The notes beneath the pieces were generated by a model, which worked only from the letters and a program-made list of their open reading frames with translations, did no database searches and was not told the DNA's origin. Of a DNA stretch of 64,000 nucleotides, positions 57,629 to 64,000 are shown piece after piece. Origin of the DNA: Litoribacter populi (GTDB taxonomy: Bacteria > Bacteroidota > Bacteroidia > Cytophagales > Cyclobacteriaceae); NCBI RefSeq assembly GCF_007483685.1, contig NZ_VMKN01000001.1, positions 3,393,440 through 3,457,439 of the forward strand. Reading direction: 5' to 3'. A program made the translations under genes and the position numbers. Position 1 is the stretch's first letter. Every line of letters starts with the position of its first letter.

Positions 57629-58384
57629 ATGATCCAAATCATTTTAGTCCTGATCGGGGCTTTCATCATCTTTATCCTAAGTACCCTCAGTGGCGGTGGA
57701 GCCAGTCTGCTCCTTATGCCACTTGTGGCACTAGTAGTGGGTGTGAAGGCGGTCGCACCGGTGATGACCATCAGTATCGGCATGAGCAGTACCTCCAAAG
57801 TTTTCTTCTTCTGGAGAGATATCGATTGGAAGCTGTTTATTTGGCTCTTTCCTTCCACTATTGTGGGCTCCATCATTGGTGCCAGGATGTTTGCCGAGCT
57901 TTCATCTGACTATATACAAATATTGATTGGACTGTTGTTGGTTTCTACCGTCTTTCAGTTTAAGAAAAAGGACAAACCCAGCAAATTCAGGGTTAAGGCC
58001 TGGCACTTCGCCCCCATGGGTCTTGGAGTGGCTTTTCTTTCCGGTTTGATCGGAGGAGTTGGCCCGCTGATGAATTCAGCCTATCTGAGCTATGGTATTT
58101 CCAAAGAATCGCTTTTAGGTACTCGTTCTGCCAACGCTATCCTTTTGCACCTAACAAAAATCATCTCCTATGCTTATCTAGGCTATGTAAATGGTGAAGT
58201 GCTGAAGTATGGTATAATGATAGGCATTGTCTCCATGTCGGCAATTTATGTCGGCAAGTTGATTTTGGGTAGAATGTCCGATGAGCTATTTCGTAAAATC
58301 GTGGTTGCCAGCATGGTAGTGAGTGGAGTACTCATGCTTTGGCAAAACAAACAGTTTATCATGGAGCTTATTTATAAATCATAA
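57629..58384 (+). CDS. TauE/SafE family anion exporter
   Basis: A 251-aa inner-membrane protein with about eight membrane segments. The first half has SGGGASLLLMPLVALVVGV and the second FLSGLIGGVGPLMNSAYLSY, the two repeats typical of TauE/SafE. These export sulfite or organosulfonates. The substrate here is unknown. Confidence 0.9.
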   Translation: MIQIILVLIGAFIIFILSTLSGGGASLLLMPLVALVVGVKAVAPVMTISIGMSSTSKVFFFWRDIDWKLFIWLFPSTIVGSIIGARMFAELSSDYIQILIGLLLVSTVFQFKKKDKPSKFRVKAWHFAPMGLGVAFLSGLIGGVGPLMNSAYLSYGISKESLLGTRSANAILLHLTKIISYAYLGYVNGEVLKYGIMIGIVSMSAIYVGKLILGRMSDELFRKIVVASMVVSGVLMLWQNKQFIMELIYKS

Positions 58385-58428
58385 TCTCTTTTAAAATCTA
58401 TTCCAATTAGAAATAAATTCCCCTTAAT

Positions 58429-59820
58429 ATGAAGCTTTCTATTTCCTCAAATGTGCACCTAGTAGAACCCGGTGATTTTGAACCGGCTGATCACTGGTAC
58501 CCCAGGGCGCTAAATTCAAATATCCACCCTTTGGTCGCTACTTTTCTGAACCTCAGCCACGAGCAAATGGTAGCCCGCTTTTGTCGGCTCAATCCCAGAG
58601 CGGACTATGACACAGTAATGAAGTTGCTTAAGTACCAACCCAAATATTTTAGATGGGCAGGCACCGACCTTATGCATGTGACCAACAATGAAGGTTTAAG
58701 AAAACTCACTCTGATAGAAACCAATAGCTGCCCAAGTGGACAAAAGTCTATGCCTCTATTGGACTTTAACTTCGAGCAGGGAGGTTATAGAAGGTTGATT
58801 GAAAAAACCTTTAAGCCGATGGTAGATAACCATCCTGAAAAGGGAGCTTTGGCGGTAATCTATGATAAGAACCCAATGGAAAATGTGGGGTACGCAGCCA
58901 CCGTTGCTGAAGTTTTTGATGAAAATGTATATCTAGCTCAATTTAAACTTGAGGACACTGATCCCCCGGTGGAATTCAGGGATGGAAAAATGTTTGTCCG
59001 AGGTGAAAAAGAAGAATGGGTAGAAATTCGAGCCGCATTTAGATATGTTACTCAGGAGCCCTGGGATCGACTCCCCAAAAATCCTAAAACACTACTTTTA
59101 AACCCCATTGAGGCTTGCTTGGCTGGTGGCCGAAATAAGGAAGTAGCTAGTAGGGCCTACGATCTTTTCAATAAGGAGTTTGAGTCCAAAGGTATCAGCA
59201 TTTTTACTCCAAAGACTTTCAGAAATGTGGCATATCATGAACTTCAGTCTTACTATGAGAAACTGGGAGGAAGTATGGTGATCAAAGTTCCTGATTCCAA
59301 TGCCGGACAAGGAGTATACACGATAGTCAATCAAAGAGAAATGGATTTTGCACTGTCCGAACTTGCACATGATCCTGAGGAGCTATTTATTGTACAGGAG
59401 TTGATCCATAGCAACTATACTGAAGGCAAGGATCCAGCGGATACCTGGTACCACTTAGGCACTATTCCAGACAACAAAGGTAGAAGCTTTGCCTATGATT
59501 TGAGAATGATGATGCACGCAACAGAGGAGGGTATACGTCCCTTGGCGATATACAGTAGGAAGTCAGGCTTTCCGCTAAATCAACCCTTGCCGGAAGACAT
59601 GAATTCTTGGGAAGTTTATGGAACCAATCTCTCTATTAAGGGTGATGATGGCTGGACGTATGCGGATGAAAGGCTGATTCTTTTTGATATAAGGAACTTC
59701 GGGCTATTAGGTTTGGGAATAGATGAATTGATCAGAGGTTTTATACAGAGCGTGATGGCTGTGTATGCCATTGATCAAAATGCTATCCATACATTTGATA
59801 AGAAAGCCAGTATTGTTTAA
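58429..59820 (+). CDS. ATP-grasp-like protein of unknown substrate
   Basis: A 463-aa soluble protein. LTLIETNSCPSGQKSMPLL, RYVTQEPWDRLP, LNPIEACLAGGRNK and VIKVPDSNAGQGVYTI resemble the order of motifs in ATP-grasp ligases that use permuted or glutathionylspermidine-synthase-like folds: a Lys before a glycine-rich loop and acidic ligands after. I have no named match. It may join an amino acid or peptide to another molecule (inference). A single-domain response regulator begins 18 bp downstream and is probably in the same operon. Confidence 0.65.
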   Translation: MKLSISSNVHLVEPGDFEPADHWYPRALNSNIHPLVATFLNLSHEQMVARFCRLNPRADYDTVMKLLKYQPKYFRWAGTDLMHVTNNEGLRKLTLIETNSCPSGQKSMPLLDFNFEQGGYRRLIEKTFKPMVDNHPEKGALAVIYDKNPMENVGYAATVAEVFDENVYLAQFKLEDTDPPVEFRDGKMFVRGEKEEWVEIRAAFRYVTQEPWDRLPKNPKTLLLNPIEACLAGGRNKEVASRAYDLFNKEFESKGISIFTPKTFRNVAYHELQSYYEKLGGSMVIKVPDSNAGQGVYTIVNQREMDFALSELAHDPEELFIVQELIHSNYTEGKDPADTWYHLGTIPDNKGRSFAYDLRMMMHATEEGIRPLAIYSRKSGFPLNQPLPEDMNSWEVYGTNLSIKGDDGWTYADERLILFDIRNFGLLGLGIDELIRGFIQSVMAVYAIDQNAIHTFDKKASIV

Positions 59821-59838
59821 ATTAACCGATCAATTAAG

Positions 59839-60198
59839 ATGAACATGATAAAAAATATATTGATTGTAGAGGATGATGTGGTTTTCTGCAAACTTCTGAC
59901 AAGGTTTTTGACCAAAAACAACTATACCACCAATGATGCTCAATCGGCCAAACAAGCTTTTGAACTTTTGAAAGAACATACCTTTGACCTGGCTATTTTG
60001 GATTATAGACTGCCTGATGAAAATGGGTTGAGTATTTTGGAAAGCATAAAAGAAAACAATAAAGTAAGCAAAGTTATCTTAATCACCCGCTATGGTGACC
60101 AAGAGGTTGCCAACAAGGCTATTGACCTTGGAGCAGATGCCTATGTGAGCAAACCTATCAATCCGGATGAATTGCTTGAGGTAATAAAAAACTTATAA
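59839..60198 (+). CDS. Single-domain response regulator
   Basis: A 119-aa receiver domain with no output part. The acidic pocket EDD is at residues 11-13, the phospho-acceptor is Asp in LAILDYRLPDENG (about residue 54), and the switch residues are Thr in LITRYGD and the Lys in VSKP. It resembles the receiver of the NtrC family but ends normally before the linker. It may carry phosphate between kinases or act on the neighbouring ATP-grasp-like enzyme; no histidine kinase is adjacent. A strong terminator follows. Confidence 0.93.
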   Translation: MNMIKNILIVEDDVVFCKLLTRFLTKNNYTTNDAQSAKQAFELLKEHTFDLAILDYRLPDENGLSILESIKENNKVSKVILITRYGDQEVANKAIDLGADAYVSKPINPDELLEVIKNL

Positions 60199-60231
60199 AA
60201 AAAAGAGCGGCCAATTGGCCGCTCTTTTTTT
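60198..60231. terminator. Bidirectional terminator
   Basis: A perfect 17-bp inverted repeat (ending in AGAGCGGCCAA and its complement) with long A and T runs, centred at 60214/60215. It separates the response regulator (+) from the secreted protein gene (-) and overlaps both ends. Confidence 0.92.
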
Positions 60232-60775
60232 ATAATCCACTTTCGATTCCCAAATCTATATCAAAGTCAACTTGGACTGACTTTTTACCATCTACGGAAA
60301 GAATGTAACTGAAAACCTTAGCATCTCTATTGATGATCATGGACCAAGTTGCATTTTTGGATCGTGGTAACATTTCGCCAGTTTCCTCGTCAGCTGGGAA
60401 ATGAACTTCCCAGGCAGTACTTTCGGAGGAAGCAACTCCACCATAGTTGGTGATATCATCCGGAGTGCCGTCCTCATGCCTATGGTCATGCTTCAATTGC
60501 AAGCCTTCCTCCATCAGTGATAACACCCAGGTTCTGGACCTGTCCGTTCCCACAATAAATGGAATCTTCACGGTATCTTCAGTACAAGCAGCCACAGTCA
60601 TTGACAGAGGGTTGCTAGAAAATGGTTCTCTGCCTTCTTCAGGATAGACTAACTTTCCTTCGAAAGTCTTTCCGCACAGTGGCTGAAGGTTTTCCAAAAA
60701 CATCAAAACTTCTCCTTGGGCAAATGCTCCAGAGGAAATTAATAACAATAAAAATACGCTTGCAATTTTTCTCAT
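60230..60775 (-). CDS. Hypothetical secreted protein
   Basis: A 181-aa exported protein with signal peptide (SVFLLLLISSGAFAQ). The mature part is a compact beta-rich domain with blocks such as GKTFEGKLVYPEEG, VGTDRSRTWVLSL, DGTPDDITNYGG and the C-terminus VDFDIDLGIESGL. Two Cys could form a disulphide. I know no family name. It lies just downstream of the PurF-like gene (25-bp gap) and may share its transcript. Confidence 0.75.
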   Translation of the reverse strand: MRKIASVFLLLLISSGAFAQGEVLMFLENLQPLCGKTFEGKLVYPEEGREPFSSNPLSMTVAACTEDTVKIPFIVGTDRSRTWVLSLMEEGLQLKHDHRHEDGTPDDITNYGGVASSESTAWEVHFPADEETGEMLPRSKNATWSMIINRDAKVFSYILSVDGKKSVQVDFDIDLGIESGL

Positions 60776-60800
60776 AACAAAATGGATAATACTTTAAAAT

Positions 60801-62684
60801 TTAATAAGCTCTCACCACTTTGCCTTCCATGAAGTTGGCAAAGGATTTATTCACTACCCTCATGCCGCCCTCAGTCGGGAAATTGCCGGTAAAATACCAG
60901 TCACCCAAATGTTCTGGACAGGCTTTGTTTAGGTTTTCAACTGTTTGATAGATCACTTTTACCTCCGCATTGATAGATGGCGAGGTGATTATCTCCCCTA
61001 TCTTTTCCGAAACCTGCTCATCTGTAAATGGTGCATACACTTCCTTCACAAAATTATACGGAGAATTGGGCTCAGCCACGCACTTTTCATAGACTTGATC
61101 CAAGATGTGGGACTTGCCATGATCTCTCAGAAGTTCAAGGGTAGCTCTAAATGCGATAAATTCACGCATTTTGGACATATCAATACCGTAACAATCCGGA
61201 AAGCGGATCTGAGGAGCAGAGGACACGATGATAATTCTCTTTGGTTGAAGCCTATCTAGGGTTGTCAAAATGCTTTTCTCAAGGGTGGTTCCCCGAACGA
61301 TAGAATCATCGATTACTACAATAGTATCAATCCCTGATCGAATTACTCCATAGGTAGTATCATAAACATTGGAAACCATCTCATCACGCTCGCTGTCGCT
61401 AGTGATAAAAGTCCGCAACTTGACATCTTTACTCACTAGCTTTTCTACCCGTGGGCGGAAATGCAATAGATCCTCGACATCTCCTATATGTGGTTTTCCT
61501 TCAAGCAGCACTTCTCTCCTTTTGGCACTTAGATAATCTTCCAAACCTTCAATCATACCCAAAAAGGCAGTTTCTGCTGTATTTGGGATATAACTAAACA
61601 CCGTATTTTTGAGATCGAAGTCAATTGCCTTCAGAATTTGGGGAATCAAAAGTTTTCCCAAGTTTTTCCGTTCAGAATAAATATCCGGATCCGTTCCTCT
61701 AGAGAAATAAATGCGTTCAAATGAACAGGAAGTTTTAACTCTAGGCGGGGTAATTTCAAACTCGCCATAGGAACCATCCTTGTTTATAATCAAAGCATTC
61801 CCAGGCTGTATTTCCTTGATTTCCTTATAATCTATATTGAAAGCTGTTTTGATGGCTGGCTTTTCCGAAGCGATTACCACAATCTCATCATCGGCATAAT
61901 AGTAGGCGGGCCTGATGCCTGATGGATCACGTACCACAAAACTCGCCCCGTTGCCAATGATGCCAGCCATGGCATAACCCCCATCAAAATCCCTACAGGA
62001 TCTTCTAAGGATACGGGCCACATCAAGCTCACGTTCAATAACGCCCGTAATTTCTTGATTGGAATAATCCTTCTTATACTTATCAAATATCCGCTGGTTT
62101 TCTTCATCCACAAAGTGGCCGATTTTCTCCATGACGGTTACGGTATCAGTCTTTTCCTTTGGATGCTGACCTAATTCAACCAACCTCCCGAAAAGCTCCT
62201 CCACATTAGTCATATTGAAGTTGCCCGCCATGACTAGGTTACGGCTTCTCCAATTGTTCTGCCTTAGAAAAGGGTGGCAGGTTTCAATGCTGTTTTCACC
62301 ATGGGTACCATAGCGCAAGTGTCCCAACCAAACTTCGCCACTGAAGGCAACATTATTTTTGAGCCAATCTCCATCCGTTTCAACGCCCTCACCACCTATT
62401 TTGTAGGCTTTTTTGAATTTCTTGGAAATTTTCCCAAAAATCTCATTGACAGCCTGGGGCTGCACCGAGCGGTACCGACTGATATATCGGGTACCTGGGG
62501 CTGTGTCGATTTTGATATTGGCAAGGCCGGCGCCATCCTGTCCTCGGTTGATTTGCTTTTGCATGAGCACATACAAGCGGTTTGCCGCATACATAGGGGA
62601 GCCGTACTTATCGATGTAGTATTGGAGTGGTTTGCGAAGCCTTAGCATGGCTATCCCGCATTCGTGTTTGATCTGGTCACTCAT
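60801..62684 (-). CDS. Long amidophosphoribosyltransferase-like protein
   Basis: A 627-aa class II glutamine amidotransferase joined to a phosphoribosyltransferase, like PurF, which turns PRPP and glutamine into phosphoribosylamine. The nucleophile is Cys9 (HECGIAML), so a short leader must be removed. The PRPP loop is VVIDDSIVRGTTLEKS. It is about 120 residues longer than ordinary PurF, with insertions at about residues 30-60 and 190-230 and an extended C-terminus. This long form occurs in Bacteroidota beside normal PurF; whether it makes phosphoribosylamine in this organism is not shown. Confidence 0.85.
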   Translation of the reverse strand: MSDQIKHECGIAMLRLRKPLQYYIDKYGSPMYAANRLYVLMQKQINRGQDGAGLANIKIDTAPGTRYISRYRSVQPQAVNEIFGKISKKFKKAYKIGGEGVETDGDWLKNNVAFSGEVWLGHLRYGTHGENSIETCHPFLRQNNWRSRNLVMAGNFNMTNVEELFGRLVELGQHPKEKTDTVTVMEKIGHFVDEENQRIFDKYKKDYSNQEITGVIERELDVARILRRSCRDFDGGYAMAGIIGNGASFVVRDPSGIRPAYYYADDEIVVIASEKPAIKTAFNIDYKEIKEIQPGNALIINKDGSYGEFEITPPRVKTSCSFERIYFSRGTDPDIYSERKNLGKLLIPQILKAIDFDLKNTVFSYIPNTAETAFLGMIEGLEDYLSAKRREVLLEGKPHIGDVEDLLHFRPRVEKLVSKDVKLRTFITSDSERDEMVSNVYDTTYGVIRSGIDTIVVIDDSIVRGTTLEKSILTTLDRLQPKRIIIVSSAPQIRFPDCYGIDMSKMREFIAFRATLELLRDHGKSHILDQVYEKCVAEPNSPYNFVKEVYAPFTDEQVSEKIGEIITSPSINAEVKVIYQTVENLNKACPEHLGDWYFTGNFPTEGGMRVVNKSFANFMEGKVVRAY

Positions 62685-62715
62685 TGGGTGTAGCTAGATT
62701 TTATACAAGAAGTTG

Positions 62716-62723
62716 CAAATGTA
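62716..62723 (-). promoter_or_regulatory. -7 promoter box for the PurF-like gene
   Basis: The minus strand reads TACATTTG, fitting TAnnTTTG, 32 bp upstream of the ATG at 62684. The -33 region is not clear. Confidence 0.4.
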
Positions 62724-62881
62724 AATGATTTTTACTGTAAACCTGATACGATCAGGCGATATGGTAACTTATAATTGGCGATTATAATTCAACTGTGCTA
62801 TTCTGATTTAAATATTTTAACAGGTAAGGGAAGTCAATTTTGAGACTGTTAAAGAATTTTGGATGAAATTTATAATTTTGC

Positions 62882-62918
62882 AAAAAAAAAGAAACCCTTG
62901 AACTCACGCGTTCAAGGG
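62882..62918 (-). terminator. Orphan minus-strand terminator
   Basis: CCCTTGAAC (62895-62903) pairs with GTTCAAGGG (62910-62918). On the minus strand a long T run follows (62894-62882), a classic intrinsic terminator. The only sequence upstream on this strand is the start of plsC on the other strand, and a -7-like TACTTTTG lies at 62963-62956. No protein gene explains it. Confidence 0.7.
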
Positions 62919-62980
62919 CTATTGCAAGCAAAGAGTTAAGATTTATTTTACATTTCAAAAGTATCAAATTTTAGACCAAA

Positions 62981-63703
62981 ATGAAAATTATCAAAGCGAT
63001 TTATACCCTTTATGCTTTACTATTGTTTTGGATTTTCATGATCATTTTCGCCCCATTTATTTTCATACCGCTGTTGTTATCAAATAATTGGGGACACATC
63101 ACCTTTTTCTTCATACGCTGCTGGGCAATCGTGTGGTCTTTTCTTATTGGGATCAAATTCCGTATCCATGGAATGGAGCATATTGAAGCCGATAAGCCAT
63201 ATATTTACATTTTTAATCATACTTCATATCTAGACGCCCCTACTATTCCAATGGCCATACCACATGAGATTCGCGCTCTTGGCAAAAAAGAACTTTCTAA
63301 AATCCCCCTATTTGGCTTCATGATCAGCAAAATTGCTGTTTGGGTTGACAGACAAAGCCCCGAATCAAGGAAAGAAAGTATCGTCAGACTTAGAAAAGTA
63401 TTGAATTCGGGTGTCAGTGTGGTAGTAGCGCCTGAGGGAACCCGAAACTCTAATGATTCCTTGATGCCTTTCCAAAATGGTGCGTTCAGATTATCTGTGG
63501 AGACTGGGGTTCCAATAATGCCTATGGCAGTGATCGGAGCAGGAAAACTTATGGGAAAAGATTCCCTGTTGATGAGGCCTGGTACCATCGATGTGTATTT
63601 TTCCAAGCCTATCGTCCCCACAGTGACCCACGAAGAAGGAATTGCCCAATTAAAAGCCAAATCTTATAATAGGCTGGAAGCGATGATTTTGACCCACGAA
63701 TAA
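62981..63703 (+). CDS. plsC: 1-acyl-sn-glycerol-3-phosphate acyltransferase
   Basis: PlsC adds the second acyl chain to lysophosphatidate in phospholipid synthesis at the inner membrane. The 240-aa protein has a hydrophobic N-terminus (two segments, about 7-60), then the acyltransferase motifs FNHTSYLD (the HxxxxD pair) at about 80 and VVAPEGTRNSND at about 150. It is a single gene followed by a small membrane peptide. Confidence 0.94.
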   Translation: MKIIKAIYTLYALLLFWIFMIIFAPFIFIPLLLSNNWGHITFFFIRCWAIVWSFLIGIKFRIHGMEHIEADKPYIYIFNHTSYLDAPTIPMAIPHEIRALGKKELSKIPLFGFMISKIAVWVDRQSPESRKESIVRLRKVLNSGVSVVVAPEGTRNSNDSLMPFQNGAFRLSVETGVPIMPMAVIGAGKLMGKDSLLMRPGTIDVYFSKPIVPTVTHEEGIAQLKAKSYNRLEAMILTHE

Positions 63704-63837
63704 ACTGTACCTAGTATTTTCCCCAACATGTGGACACCGTACCCATTTTTTTATTGAAAAGTTCTGTATTATTCTCAAAAACGGCATATTTTTTTCTGGC
63801 ACAATTGGTGACTAATATAACGAAACGGATAAAAAGT

Positions 63838-63996
63838 ATGAAAAAGCTAATCGTGATATTATGTATGGCAATTGGTTTCGTATTTATGATCCTTCTAACC
63901 TATTTGAAGTTTCAAAATTTCGAACACAATAACTTTCAATATGAAGATTCAGATAGTGCACTTTATACCATGAAGCAAACTATGGAATATGAATAG
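63838..63996 (+). CDS. Small single-pass membrane protein
   Basis: A 52-aa protein from ATG at 63838; a frame-extended start at 63730 would place 36 poorly fitting residues before a natural membrane segment (LIVILCMAIGFVFMILLTYL) and is rejected. The short C-terminus is polar and acidic (YEDSDSALYTMKQ). No family is recognised. It ends at the right edge of the window. Confidence 0.5.
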   Translation: MKKLIVILCMAIGFVFMILLTYLKFQNFEHNNFQYEDSDSALYTMKQTMEYE

Positions 63997-64000
63997 ATAG

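Noticed and set aside
62782-62967. Minus-strand 61-aa reading frame through the orphan terminator
   Set aside because: The terminator hairpin lies inside it, so it is not a likely gene; a small RNA is a better reading.

Overview
The window looks like a chromosomal segment from a Bacteroidota species, most likely order Cytophagales (Cyclobacteriaceae/Algoriphagus-like; this rank is inference). The signs are a SusC/SusD pair, an STN-domain TonB receptor with a DUF4249 lipoprotein, several families common in the phylum (DUF2911, DUF922, DUF4924, a PorE-like OmpA protein, four-helix-bundle and GxxExxY proteins), and promoters of the Bacteroidota type (TAnnTTTG at -7). There is no phage, IS transposase, CRISPR array or recognisable multi-gene defence system.

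Layout. 1-550: three tandem minus-strand promoters and a boxA-like leader that point off the left edge, read as the start of an rRNA operon whose 16S gene lies outside. 0.5-8.9 kb: core genes purA, STAS-fur, rsh, tRNA-Leu(UAG), tig, clpP, clpX. 8.9-14.8 kb: a fasciclin-domain protein, an RsbQ-like hydrolase overlapping a PAS histidine kinase, lpxB, a GxxExxY protein between inverted repeats, and queD. 14.8-19 kb: an AT-rich accessory island. It holds a secreted lipoprotein gene whose frame is broken at a 9-C tract, a decayed tandem copy of its 3' end, two small genes placed directly behind the two copies, and a lone AAA ATPase.

19-31.8 kb: a membrane protein with a penicillin acylase-family protein, a DUF2911 lipoprotein, a convergent trehalose pair (GH15 enzyme and OtsA-OtsB fusion), and a SusC/SusD pair. 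32-38.5 kb: a four-gene outer-membrane operon (231-aa secreted protein, STN TonB receptor, DUF4249 lipoprotein, MG2/plug-like protein). 38.6-48 kb: a propeller lipoprotein, queE with a PorE-like OmpA gene, an SDR, a methyltransferase, folD, a four-helix-bundle protein and lepA. 48-63 kb: mostly housekeeping and hypothetical genes, including a DUF922 protease-like protein, a small Cys-rich secreted peptide next to a propeller lipoprotein, a Nudix/inositol-phosphatase pair, an SF1 helicase, acpH, an M42 peptidase, an ATP-grasp-like protein with a single-domain response regulator, a long PurF-like enzyme and plsC.

The most interesting items are the poly-C-broken lipoprotein with its decayed tandem copy (15.05-17.78 kb), the RsbQ-like hydrolase coupled to a histidine kinase instead of a PP2C phosphatase (9.6-11.6 kb), the four-gene TonB/DUF4249/MG2 operon, and several families of short inverted repeats at gene ends.
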